Shown: one piece after another, positions 17,801 through 25,817 of the stretch | Layout: each line of letters begins with the position of its first letter | How positions within the stretch are numbered: position 1 is the first letter of the stretch | Assembly (NCBI RefSeq): GCF_000014565.1 | Contig: NC_008268.1 | Span: forward strand, 62,001-126,000 | Source: Rhodococcus jostii RHA1 | GTDB lineage: Bacteria; Actinomycetota; Actinomycetes; Mycobacteriales; Mycobacteriaceae | Direction of reading: 5' to 3' | Length of the DNA: 64,000 nt | The notes under the pieces: model-generated | Database searches by the model: none | Seen by the model: the letters and a program-made list of their open reading frames with translations, nothing else | Told to the model about the DNA's origin: nothing | Translations under genes and position numbers: made by a program

Positions 17801-19278
17801 GCGGAGACTCCCTGTCGGCCACGAGGGTGGTCGCGACATTGAACGCCGAACTCGACGCGACGCTCGGTGTGCGTGAGCTGTTCGAGACCCCGACCGTGTC
17901 GGCGCTCGCGGAGCGGATCGACGACCGGGACGCTTCCCGATCCGGCGCGGTGCGGGCCCCGCGCATCGCCGCCACCGCCGTGCCCGACCGGGTGCCGCTG
18001 TCGCCGTCGCAGCAGTTCATCGACCGCAGTGCCACCACCCCGCCGCTGTACAGCATTCCGTTCACGGTGCGGGTGGCGGGGGCAGTGGACGTCGACGCGC
18101 TGCGCTCCGCAGTCGCGGACGTCCTGGCGCGCCACGGTGCGTTGCGCACCGTGTTTCCGGACTCGGCGGCGGGGCCGTACCAGCGTCTGCTGTCCGTCGA
18201 CGATGCCCTACCGGATCTGGCGCCGATCCCCGCCGGACCCGACGACGTCGCCGACCGGGTGGACCGGGTGCTCGGGGCGCCGTTCGATGTGCGGACCGAA
18301 CCCCCTTTGCGCGCAACGCTCTTCGCGCTGGACGCGCGCGATCACCTCCTCGCGTGTGTCCTCCACCACATCACCGCGGACGGATGGTCGCTGGCGCTGG
18401 TCGCCCGCGATCTCGTCACCGCGTATGCGAGCCGGACCGCGGGTGCGCCCCCGGGCTGGGAGCCGCCCCGGGTGACGTACCCGCAGTACAGTGTGTGGCG
18501 CCGCGACATGCTGGGCGCCGAGGACGATCCGGGAAGCGTCGCGTCGCAGCAACTCGCGTACTGGACCGAGGAACTGTCGGGGCTACCCGGCGCGGTGGGG
18601 TTGCCCCTCGACCGCCGCCGGCCACACCACTGGACCTACGGCGCCGGCCGCGCCACGTTCCGGATCGACCACACCGCGCATCACACGCTCGCGTCGCTCG
18701 CACACCGGCATCACGCCACGGTGTTCACCGCACTGAGATCTGCGGTCGCGATCCTGCTCGCCCGACTGAGCGGGGACACCGACATCGCCGTCGGCACCCC
18801 GGTCGCCGGTCGGAACGACCCTGAACTGGACGACGTCGTCGGGATGTTCGTCAACACCGTCGTCCTGCGGACCCGGGTCGATCCCGGGGACACGCTGGCG
18901 GACGTGATCCGCGACTCCCATGACATCGAACTGCGTGCCTTCGCGCATGCGGATGTGCAATTCGAGCGACTCGTCGAGGTGATCGACCCGCCCCGGTCGT
19001 CGTCACTGCACCCGTTCTTCCAGGTCGCGCTGTCGCTGAACAACTTCACCCCGGCGACCCTGGACGTCGCCGGCCTGCGCTTCGACATCACCCCGCGTCC
19101 CCTCGACGTGGCGAAATGCGATCTCCACTTTCATTTCACCGAACGGCACGACACCACCGGCCGGCCGGCGGGAATCGACGCCGAACTGGTGTACGCCACC
19201 GACCTCTTCGACGGGGCCACCGCAACGTCCTTCGTCGACGCCCTGCTGGCGGTCATCGGAGGCGATCCCGGTGCGTGA
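14857..19278 (+). CDS. Nonribosomal peptide synthetase, C-A-T-C
   Basis: 1,473 residues. Condensation domain 1 (about 1-450) has HHVAMDG at 137-143. The adenylation domain (about 480-930) has A3 YTSGSTGVPKG at 602-612, A4 SFDTALVEVL from 646, NAYGPTETT, and the A10 Lys in TPTKKLDRG. The carrier domain has GGDSLS with the phosphopantetheine Ser at 985. Condensation domain 2 (about 1045-1473) has HHITADG at 1170-1176. No second A or T domain, no thioesterase or reductase, and no MbtH gene in the window. The protein could accept an upstream aminoacyl chain, add one residue, and transfer it to an amine or alcohol by the terminal C domain. Start ATG with GGTGAGGAGG. The sensor kinase starts 15 bp after the stop. 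Confidence 0.92.
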   Translation: MRVRIPGRVVPLTEAQHAIWFAQQLAPEIPYVIAQYVDLRGPVRLDLLTEASARAVHELGSFTVREVDGRPHQVFGAGTSERVPVVDLRDEHDPVDAAERWMRKDCIAPVDMYGESLVLSTILQVGDERTYWYTRAHHVAMDGYAAMMLMRRTAELYVAGIDGDRPPEFRAVDPGRIAADDAGYRSSPRFQRDRAYWREQVRDLPPTVGLSGRRTPNPGASVLVARGSADRSSDLLRPTGDGNAHSPTVVVVAAFAAYLARMTGADDVILSLPVSARTSARLRGTGGSVSNVLPLPLRGVGTGTVRDAVRAARTALTGALRHQRYRREDIGKDIASAGTGLTHFGPVLNLMLFKQEITLGAVTGRVQVLTTGPTADLAVNIYPGPPGSVPRIDVEANPALYDEDEVTGHHRRFTMFLARFQAAAGTDRSVAELDVFHDAEREAFSPACGRPDSEPAPLDRILAATVVTRPDAVAVRDRGRVVTYRELDEAADRWARVLTGHGVGPEDLVAVSIPRSYESVLALWAVARTGAAYVPVDPTHPTDRIAYTLGDSGAALGLTVRSARDRLPTTIRWLSIDDGDDHPPTVERDRPVHLGHPAYVIYTSGSTGVPKGAVVTHDGLANLVQEIREKYAVAADSRVLHFASPSFDTALVEVLAACIGGATLVIAPTDVYGGAELRELLRAERITHLLSTPSALATVDPDGLDSLELVLVGGEVCPQDLADRWAVGRTMRNAYGPTETTCSVTLTDPLDPGGRVTIGSLMRGVRATVCDPLLRPLPPGAVGELYLATPALARGYHRRPALTATRFVADPSGKPGSRMFRTGDRVRWTNSATLEFLERTDDQVKVRGFRIELGEIDAALRRNPDIDFATTIVHRTPVGDPVLVSYIMVRRESQTTPESARHAIARFLPEYMVPGSITVLDAVPLTPTKKLDRGALPAPDFGTTTVPRRDPETTTERTVADVFGRLLGVPAVAAGDSFFDLGGDSLSATRVVATLNAELDATLGVRELFETPTVSALAERIDDRDASRSGAVRAPRIAATAVPDRVPLSPSQQFIDRSATTPPLYSIPFTVRVAGAVDVDALRSAVADVLARHGALRTVFPDSAAGPYQRLLSVDDALPDLAPIPAGPDDVADRVDRVLGAPFDVRTEPPLRATLFALDARDHLLACVLHHITADGWSLALVARDLVTAYASRTAGAPPGWEPPRVTYPQYSVWRRDMLGAEDDPGSVASQQLAYWTEELSGLPGAVGLPLDRRRPHHWTYGAGRATFRIDHTAHHTLASLAHRHHATVFTALRSAVAILLARLSGDTDIAVGTPVAGRNDPELDDVVGMFVNTVVLRTRVDPGDTLADVIRDSHDIELRAFAHADVQFERLVEVIDPPRSSSLHPFFQVALSLNNFTPATLDVAGLRFDITPRPLDVAKCDLHFHFTERHDTTGRPAGIDAELVYATDLFDGATATSFVDALLAVIGGDPGA

Positions 19279-19293
19279 GCAACACTGAACCCC

Positions 19294-20697
19294 ATGGATC
19301 GGAATCTGCTCCACCCGAGGTCGTGGAACGTGCGCGCCCGGTCCGCGGCGGCCGCCGCCCTGGTGGTCACCATCTGCCTCGTCCTCGCGGGCGGAGCATT
19401 ACTGCTGGTGCTGTACCGGACACTGGAGCACTCGGCGCGCGACGCCGCGGACGCCCGCGCCCGGCAAATCGTCGAGCAACTCCGGACCACGGCACCCGGG
19501 GGCCTCGACAGCTCGCTGTTCGCGACCGACGGCCAGGTCGGCACCATCCAGGTCATCGACTCGGCCGGCACCGTCGTAGCCACCTCCCCCGGCGCCGACC
19601 GTCTCCCTGTCACGTTCGAGCCGGTGCCGCCCGGCGAATCCCGGTACCTCGGCAACATCGACCTGGGCGACGAACCCGACTACTGGATCGTCGAACGGGG
19701 CGCGCAGTCACCGCAGGGTCCCGCGACCGTGGTGGTGGGGGCGGACCGCGAACCCATCGAGGGCATCCTCGGCACCGTGGCCCTCCTGATGGCGATCGGT
19801 GGCCCCGTCGTGGTCGCGATGGTGGCGGTGGCGAGCTACCGTCTCGTCGGCGCGGCGCTGCTGCCCGTCGAACGAATCCGGGCGCGGGTGGCCGCCATCT
19901 CCACCGACCGACTCGATGAACGCGTCCCGGTGCCGCACACTCAGGACGAGATCGCGCGGCTCGCCGAAACGATGAACAGCATGCTCGGCCGTCTCGAGTC
20001 CGGTCACCGCGCGCAGCAACGATTCGTCTCCGACGCGTCACACGAACTGCGGAGTCCGCTCGCCACGATCACGGCCGCTCTGGAGTTGGCGCACACCCGG
20101 CCCGAACTGGTCGACACGTCGCTGGTCGACGAGTCGTTGCTACCGGAGGCGCGCCGCATGAACCATCTCCTCGCGGACCTGCTGCTCCTCGCCCGGGCCG
20201 ACGAGAACGGGCTCACCCACACATCGGTGGACGTGGACATCGACGACCTGATGTACGCCGAGAGTGCCCGCGTGCGCGACATGTCGCCGGAGTTGGTGGT
20301 GCGGACGGCGATCGCGCCGGTCCGCGTGGTCGGCGACCCGCAGCAACTGGCGCGGGTGGTGCGCAATCTCGTCGACAACGCGCGGCGTCACGCCCGGCGT
20401 GAGATCCGCCTGAACTGCCGGACGTCGTCCGACGGCGCCGTCCTCGAGGTCGCCGACGACGGGCCGGGGATCGCTGTGCCGGATCGGCAGCGGATATTCG
20501 AACGGTTCGTCCGCCTCGATACGCCCCGTACCCGCGACTCGGGCGGTGCGGGACTGGGCCTGGCAATCGTCGCCGAGATCGTCGCGACACACGGTGGCAC
20601 GATCGACGTCACCGACAGCGGCACGGGCGGAGCGCGATTCGTGATCACCCTCCCCGCGGACGGTACCCGTCAGTCGTCTCCGGACTTCAGCCGGTAA
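19294..20697 (+). CDS. Sensor histidine kinase
   Basis: 467 residues. TM1 at about 19-42, periplasmic sensor segment to about 160, TM2 at about 163-187, HAMP (VERIRARV...DEIARLAETMN), HisKA with phosphorylated His250 in SDASHELRSPL, N box NLVDNARRH, G1 DDGPGIA, G2 GGAGLGLAI. It resembles the TrcS/MprB/PrrB group. No clear ribosome site precedes the ATG; the 15-bp gap to the NRPS stop suggests one transcript. Its 3' end overlaps that of the convergent response regulator by 28 nt. Confidence 0.9.
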   Translation: MDRNLLHPRSWNVRARSAAAAALVVTICLVLAGGALLLVLYRTLEHSARDAADARARQIVEQLRTTAPGGLDSSLFATDGQVGTIQVIDSAGTVVATSPGADRLPVTFEPVPPGESRYLGNIDLGDEPDYWIVERGAQSPQGPATVVVGADREPIEGILGTVALLMAIGGPVVVAMVAVASYRLVGAALLPVERIRARVAAISTDRLDERVPVPHTQDEIARLAETMNSMLGRLESGHRAQQRFVSDASHELRSPLATITAALELAHTRPELVDTSLVDESLLPEARRMNHLLADLLLLARADENGLTHTSVDVDIDDLMYAESARVRDMSPELVVRTAIAPVRVVGDPQQLARVVRNLVDNARRHARREIRLNCRTSSDGAVLEVADDGPGIAVPDRQRIFERFVRLDTPRTRDSGGAGLGLAIVAEIVATHGGTIDVTDSGTGGARFVITLPADGTRQSSPDFSR

Positions 20698-21347
20698 CCG
20701 ACCCCGCGCACGGTGTCGATGCTGTTTCTGCCGAACGGGGTATCCACCTTGCGTCGCAGATAACCGATGTACACCTCGACGATGTTGTCGTCGCCCTCGT
20801 AGTGGGTGTCCCACACCGACTGCAGAATCTCCTGCTTGGTGACCGCGGATCCGGCGTTCCGCATCAAGAACTCCAGGACGCTGTATTCGCGGGGCGTCAG
20901 CGCGAGCGCGGTGCCGTCCCGGGTGACCCGATGCCGGGCGGGGTCCAGCTCCAGGCCGTCCGCCGTCAGGACGGTGGGACGCCGCGGTGCGCCGCGGCGG
21001 ACCAGCGCCCGCAGCCGGGCCACCAGCACCACGAACGAGAACGGTTTGATCAGATAGTCGTCGGCGCCGAGGTCGAACGCGTCCGCCAGGTCGTATTCGC
21101 CGTCCTTGGCCGACAACATCAGCACCGGAGTCCACACTTCACGACGCCGCAGGTCCCGTACGATGTCATACCCGTGTTTCCCGGGCAGCATGATGTCGAG
21201 GACGACCACGTCGAAGTCGCCGCTCAGCGCCGCCTCGAAACCCGACAGGCCGTCGTGCTCGACGTCGACGACGAACCCCTCGGCCGTCAGTCCACGGCGC
21301 ACCGTCTCGGCGAGACGCCGTTCGTCCTCGACCAGAAGAACTCGCAC
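20670..21347 (-). CDS. OmpR-family response regulator
   Basis: 225 residues from the GTG at 21,347, chosen because GGAGGAG lies about 6 nt upstream and the receiver begins at once (VRVLLVEDERR). Receiver: acidic EDE, phosphoacceptor in VVLDIMLPG, conserved Lys in LIKPFSF. The C-terminal winged helix has LTPREYSVLEFL and VEVYIGYLRRKVD...VRGVGYRL. It very probably pairs with the convergent kinase, an unusual tail-to-tail arrangement. Confidence 0.92.
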   Translation of the reverse strand: MRVLLVEDERRLAETVRRGLTAEGFVVDVEHDGLSGFEAALSGDFDVVVLDIMLPGKHGYDIVRDLRRREVWTPVLMLSAKDGEYDLADAFDLGADDYLIKPFSFVVLVARLRALVRRGAPRRPTVLTADGLELDPARHRVTRDGTALALTPREYSVLEFLMRNAGSAVTKQEILQSVWDTHYEGDDNIVEVYIGYLRRKVDTPFGRNSIDTVRGVGYRLKSGDD

Positions 21348-21451
21348 ACGCGCTCCTCCCTGTGCCCCGCGACTTTCAGTACAACAGACCGCCGCGGGGT
21401 GGGCCACGCGCTCTCAGCGTTCCCACAGCGGGCGGTGACGACACTGGCCGG

Positions 21452-22138
21452 ATGCCCCACACCTCCATCGCCACCGCCGGGCTTCGTGTGTCCGCGCTGA
21501 CGCTGATCCTGGCCGTGCTCTGTGTGCAGGTCCGCGACGGCGGCCCACTGACCGGTGCCGACGTGCCCGCGACGTCGTGGGTCGTCGGTCACCGCTCCGC
21601 CACCCTTGACCATGTGGCTCTCCTCGTCACCGCCCTCGGCAGCCCCGTCGCCACCGTGGCCCTCGCCGTGATCTGCGGGCTCGCCCTCGCCTGGCGCCGG
21701 CGTTCCGCGATCCCCGCCGCCGTCGTCGTCGGGACGGTCGGGGCCGCCACCGCGGCGAGCACGGCCCTGAAGCTGGTCGTCGAACGCAGCCGGCCGGCCG
21801 TCGACCTGCAGGAGGTCCTGGAGACGGACTACTCGTTCCCGTCCGGGCACGTCACGGGCACCGCGGCCCTGCTCGGGGTCACGGCGGCGATCCTGCTCGG
21901 CCGCCGGCATCTCCGCGTCCGGGTGTGCGGCGCGGCGGTGGCCGGGTGCGGGGTGGTGATCGTTGCCGTGACCCGCGTCTACCTCGGTGTCCACTGGATG
22001 TCCGACGTCGTCGCCGGCGCGATCCTCGGCGCGGTGTTCGTGACGGTAGGCGCCGCCACGTACGAGCGTGTCCACCGTCCGCTCGTCGCCGTCGCTCCGT
22101 CGAAACCGCTCGCGGTCCTCGACCGAGTGGGAGGCTGA
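21452..22138 (+). CDS. PAP2-family membrane phosphatase
   Basis: 228 residues with about five TM helices and the three PAP2 motifs: KLVVERSRP, PSGH (in DYSFPSGHVTGT), and TRVYLGVHWMSD. The family dephosphorylates lipid phosphates such as phosphatidic acid or polyprenyl pyrophosphate at the membrane. The ATG at 21,452 leaves about 10 residues before TM1. It diverges from the response regulator, which may control it. Confidence 0.85.
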   Translation: MPHTSIATAGLRVSALTLILAVLCVQVRDGGPLTGADVPATSWVVGHRSATLDHVALLVTALGSPVATVALAVICGLALAWRRRSAIPAAVVVGTVGAATAASTALKLVVERSRPAVDLQEVLETDYSFPSGHVTGTAALLGVTAAILLGRRHLRVRVCGAAVAGCGVVIVAVTRVYLGVHWMSDVVAGAILGAVFVTVGAATYERVHRPLVAVAPSKPLAVLDRVGG

Positions 22139-22184
22139 GGTGGGGAACAGTTCTCTGGTTCGACCCGGACGACAGGAGACCACC

Positions 22185-22610
22185 ATGCGACTGACCACAC
22201 TCGGCGACCTTCCCGCGCGCATCGCGACCGGGGGTTTCATCCTCCATTCGGGGATACAGAAATGGTCGGCGGACGAGCAGACCGCCCAGGGCATTCATGG
22301 TATGGCGGCGGGGGCGTTCCCGTTCTTGAACGCGATTCCGCCGGAACGGTTCATCAAGTTGCTGTCGGTCGCCGAGATCGGCACGGGCGCAGCGCTGCTC
22401 ACACCGTTCGTACCCTCCGCCGTGGCCGGGGCGGCGCTCACCGGGTTCTCCGGCGGCCTCGTGGCCATGTACGCGAGGACGCCTGCACTGCGTAACCCCG
22501 GCAGCATCTGGCCGAACGAGAACGGCATCGCCGTCGCCAAGGACGTGTGGATGCTCGGCATCGGGCTGGGTTTCGTGCTCGACGGGTTGTCGCGTTCCCG
22601 CTGCCGCTGA
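22185..22610 (+). CDS. DoxX-like membrane protein
   Basis: 141 residues. The N-terminus (RIATGGFILHSGIQKW) and four TM helices match DoxX-type small membrane proteins. The ATG follows GACAGGAG. It starts 46 bp after the PAP2 gene, same strand. The family is linked to thiol redox in mycobacteria (MRC complex), but this member is not near sodA or sseA here. Confidence 0.7.
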   Translation: MRLTTLGDLPARIATGGFILHSGIQKWSADEQTAQGIHGMAAGAFPFLNAIPPERFIKLLSVAEIGTGAALLTPFVPSAVAGAALTGFSGGLVAMYARTPALRNPGSIWPNENGIAVAKDVWMLGIGLGFVLDGLSRSRCR

Positions 22611-22651
22611 CGGTCTGACGTCGATCGGACCGAGTGCGGAGACTCCGCCGG

Positions 22652-23188
22652 CTACTGCTCGGGCACGACGCAGAAGTCGCTGTCGGAGAAACCCGAGGGA
22701 CGCACACCGAGCGCCTGATTGAGACGTCCCCGGTGGTTCTCCCAGGCGATGGCCGCGGCGAGTTCGGTCAGCTGCGCCTCGGAGAACTCGGCGAGCAATG
22801 AGCGCCGCAGGCCCTCGCCGATGTGGGCGGGCGTGCGGGTGATGGCTTCGGCGAATTCCAGCACCAGCTTCTCGGTGTCGTCGAATTCGCTGCTCTCCCG
22901 AAACTTCGGGAGGGCGCGCAACTGCGCGTCGCTCACTCCGAGCGCGCGGCTGAACGCCGATCCGATGTCGAGGCAGTACTCGCAGTTGGTCAGCGCGGCC
23001 GCCTTGATCTCGCCGAGCGCCTTGAGGCGGGGGTCGACCCTGGCGCTGGTCGCGAGCGCGAACTCGTGGAACCCGACGGCGGCGAGTAGCTGCGGTCGGC
23101 GCCGCAACCAGCGCAACAGGTCTGCCCGGTTGCGGCGGGCGGTGGGAAAGACACGGCGAAACGAGTCCATCTGACCGAGGACGCTCAT
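22652..23188 (-). CDS. Carboxymuconolactone decarboxylase/AhpD-like protein
   Basis: 178 residues, mostly helical, with the AhpD-type motif NCEYCLDIGSAF at about 68-79 (two Cys three apart and a nearby acidic residue) used for peroxide-linked thiol chemistry. Typical neighbours of this subgroup are SigJ-type sigma factors, which are not here. Convergent with the DoxX-like gene. Confidence 0.82.
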   Translation of the reverse strand: MSVLGQMDSFRRVFPTARRNRADLLRWLRRRPQLLAAVGFHEFALATSARVDPRLKALGEIKAAALTNCEYCLDIGSAFSRALGVSDAQLRALPKFRESSEFDDTEKLVLEFAEAITRTPAHIGEGLRRSLLAEFSEAQLTELAAAIAWENHRGRLNQALGVRPSGFSDSDFCVVPEQ

Positions 23189-23311
23189 GCTGTCGGTCTA
23201 CACCCGTCGCCGGGGCGGGACAACCCTGAAGCCGTTCGGCATTCGTGGTGTCTCGGCGACGGGAGTGTTCTACGTTCGGAACGGAGGCCCACCGCACCCC
23301 GAGGAGTCGGC

Positions 23312-23612
23312 ATGAAGGCTGTCATCTGCACCGAGACTCGCCTGGAGGTGGGTGACATCCCGGCTCCGATCCCGGCGAGGGGTCAGGTGCTGATCGATGT
23401 GTCCCGGTGCGGGATCTGCGGCTCGGACCTGCACGCCCGCGTGCACGCCGACGCGATGGCGGAACTGGCGGCCGAAACCGGCTACCGCGACTTCATGCGC
23501 TCCCACCAGCGGGTCGTGCTCGGGCACGAGTTCAGCGGCACCGTCGCCGGCTACGGGCCCGGTTGCCGGAAGCGGTGGCCGGTGGGTACCGCGGTGGTTG
23601 CGTTGCCCGGGC
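23312..23612 (+). pseudogene. Zinc-dependent alcohol dehydrogenase, N-terminal fragment
   Basis: About 100 residues of a medium-chain dehydrogenase GroES domain: CGICGSDLHAR (catalytic zinc Cys and the following Asp), GHEFSGTV (zinc ligand His/Glu). The frame runs into the IS3-type element. The rest of the protein resumes after it. ATG with GAGGAG at the usual spacing. Confidence 0.85.
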
Positions 23613-23640
23613 GTTCCCCCCGAGATGTGGACACCAATTC

Positions 23641-24537
23641 CTATGCAGCGGTGGCCAGCGTAGCCGATCGCTGCTCGAACTCGATCGGACAGATCTGACC
23701 GAGGGTGGAATGCCTCCTTCGCGTGTTGTAGCGGGTGATCCAGCGGAAGATGGCGGCGCGGGCCTCACCCGCACTGTTCCAGCGCTTCCGCCCCTGCAGC
23801 GTCTCCCGTTTCAACGTCGCGTTCAGCGACTCGGCGGCCGCGTTGTCCGCCGACGTTCCGACCGCACCCCGCGACCGGGTCACCCCCAGCTCGCGGCAGA
23901 GGTCGGCGAACTCGGCCGATGCATACTGGGCTCCGTTGTCGGAGTGGAAAATTGACCCCTCGAGCCCTGCGGCGCCGCGACAGGCCGCCGCCGCCCGCAT
24001 CGCATCGGTGACCAACTCGGTACGCATGTGGTCGGCGATCGACCACCCCGCCAACCGTCGCGAGCCCAGGTCCAACACCGTCGCCAGATACAGAAATTCA
24101 CCGTCACCGACTGGGAGGTAGGTGATGTCGCCGACGTATCGAGTGTTCGGTGCGCTCGCGGTGAAGTCCCGCCGGATCAGGTCCGGCACCGCGGCCGCGT
24201 CCGGATCGGGGACGGTGGTGCGCACCGGTTTGCGCAGGTGCACCCCGACGATCCCGTGCTCACGCATCACCCGCTCGACCCGCTTGTGATTGACCTCGAT
24301 CCCGGCCTCGCGCAGTTCGGCCGTGATGCGCGGGGCACCGTAGGTGCCATCGAAGTCGGCATGGATAGCGCGGATCCGCTCGGCCAGCTCCTCGTCGGCG
24401 CGGGCACGGGCGGCCCGGGCCGGTCCGGAGGTCCGCCACCGGTAGAAGCCCGAGCGGGAGACTTCGAGGATCTGGCACAGCCACTTCACCGGAACGGTGT
24501 CGCAGTGGTCGTCAACGAACTGGAAGCGGCTCACCAA
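23641..24537 (-). CDS. IS3-family transposase OrfB (rve integrase core)
   Basis: About 298 residues. HTH-like N-terminus (LCQILEVSRSGFYRW), HTH_21 region (YGAPRITAELREAG), DDE integrase core with YVGDITYLP (first Asp), HSDNGAQYAS (second Asp), and the Glu in AAAESLNATLKRE. It lies in the -1 frame relative to orfA and overlaps its end by 7 nt, with only TTG/GTG as starts. In IS3 elements OrfB is usually made as an OrfAB fusion by -1 frameshifting; no A-rich slippery run is evident, so reinitiation is also possible. Catalytic residues look intact. Confidence 0.92.
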   Translation of the reverse strand: MVSRFQFVDDHCDTVPVKWLCQILEVSRSGFYRWRTSGPARAARARADEELAERIRAIHADFDGTYGAPRITAELREAGIEVNHKRVERVMREHGIVGVHLRKPVRTTVPDPDAAAVPDLIRRDFTASAPNTRYVGDITYLPVGDGEFLYLATVLDLGSRRLAGWSIADHMRTELVTDAMRAAAACRGAAGLEGSIFHSDNGAQYASAEFADLCRELGVTRSRGAVGTSADNAAAESLNATLKRETLQGRKRWNSAGEARAAIFRWITRYNTRRRHSTLGQICPIEFEQRSATLATAA

Positions 24538-24881
24538 TTCGTCTCGCCCGCGAAATACTTCGCGGCCTTGCGCAGGATCTCCCGCTCGGTTTCGAGCTTC
24601 CGGATTTGGGCCTTGAGCTGCTTGTTTTCTTCCTCCAACACGGACTCGGACGATACCTCGCCGGCCCGGGATGCCGGCCGCGCAGCCCCGTCGGCCCGGA
24701 GCTCGGCCGTGGAGGTACCGGTGCGTTTGCGTTCGGCCCGCACCCAGTTGCGCAGGGTCTCGCGGCTGACTCCCAGGTCGTTGCCGATGCCCTCAAAGGT
24801 GTGGCTCGGGTCGGACAGGTACAGCGCGACGGCATCGGCCTTGAACTCCGCCGAGTACGCCTTCATCGCCATCAGTGACAT
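24531..24881 (-). CDS. IS3-family transposase OrfA (HTH_Tnp_1)
   Basis: 116 residues from the ATG at 24,881 (GAGGAAGAG just before). HTH at about 10-55 (YSAEFKADAVALYL ... GIGNDLGVSRETLRNWV), then a leucine-zipper-like tail (LEEENKQLKAQIRKLETE). Binds the element ends and contributes to the OrfAB transposase. An in-frame GTG at 24,902 is a weaker start. Confidence 0.9.
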   Translation of the reverse strand: MSLMAMKAYSAEFKADAVALYLSDPSHTFEGIGNDLGVSRETLRNWVRAERKRTGTSTAELRADGAARPASRAGEVSSESVLEEENKQLKAQIRKLETEREILRKAAKYFAGETNW

Positions 24882-24939
24882 CTCTTCCTCTGGGACCTTC
24901 ACGACCCAGTGTTCACGATGTCCTCACTCAGGGGGGAAC

Positions 24940-25810
24940 CCCCCCCATCGTCCGCACCGGGTCGGACATCCACCTGACCGGGCTGTCGGCCTCGGCGCCG
25001 GGCGGCTACGCGGAACAGGTGGTGGTGCAGGAGTCGATGACCCTGCCGGTGCCCAACGGGCTGTCGGAGGAGGCGGCCGCGCTGACCGAGCCGATGGCGG
25101 TGGCGTGGCACGCGGTGCGGAAGGGCGACGTCGGCACGCGCCGGACCGCGATCGTCATCGGATGCGGCCCGATCGGTCTCGCCGTGATCAGCATGCTGAA
25201 GGCATCCGGTGTCCGCACCGTCGTGGCCGCCGACTTCTCCACCCGACGGCGGGAGCTCGCCCGGCAATGCGGTGCCGACGTCGTCGTCGACGCTGCCGCG
25301 GCGTCGCCCTGGACGTCCTATCCGCGACGCAGGGAGACGACCTCCATCACGGAGGTGCTCGCCCTCGGACTGGACACCATGGAGAGGCTGCGTCGAATCC
25401 CGAAGCTGCCGTGGTGGCATGCCTTCGCCCTCGCCGACGCGGTGGGCGCGACACCGTCCGGGCCGGTGGTCTTCGAGTGCGTCGGCATGCCCGGAGTCAT
25501 CGACGGCATACTGGCCGGCGCGCCGCTGCGGTCACGTGTCGTCGTGGTCGGGGTCTGCATGGAGACCGACACCTTCCGGCCCGCCCTGGCGATCAACAAG
25601 GAGATCGACCTGCGCTTCGCCATCGCCTACGACCCCCGCGAGTTCCGCGACACACTCCACATGCTCGCCGACGGAAAGGTCGATCCGACGCCGCTGATCA
25701 CCGGCACGGTCGGGTTGGCCGGTGTCGAATCCGCGTTCACCGCGCTCGGCAGCCCCGAGGTGCACGCGAAGATCTTGATCGACCCCGAGAACACGACCGC
25801 CGCGCTGTGA
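24940..25810 (+). pseudogene. Zinc-dependent alcohol dehydrogenase, C-terminal fragment
   Basis: Resumes the dehydrogenase in the same frame as the N-terminal fragment: GGYAEQVVVQES, LTEPMAVAWHAV, Rossmann fold GCGPIGLAVI, and a C-terminal catalytic strand set ending near AKILIDP. Together the two pieces make a protein of about 390 residues, normal for the family. Separated from its start by the IS element, it is unlikely to be made in functional form, though a shorter open frame starting inside the IS exists. Confidence 0.85.
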
Positions 25811-25817
25811 TTCGCCG

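Larger units (their letters stand above)
23613..24939 (-). mobile_element. IS3-family insertion sequence
   Basis: About 1.3 kb with two overlapping transposase genes (orfA, orfB) on the minus strand, inserted in an alcohol dehydrogenase gene. The ends show ungapped inverted similarity: GTTCCCCCC, four variable bases, then TGTGGACACC on the left (23613-23635) and TGAGGACATC on the right (inverted, 24917-24939). I cannot tell whether the outer GTTCCCCCC belongs to the element. A core of 23,626-24,926 (1,301 bp) is the alternative. No clear target duplication is visible. Confidence 0.85.
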
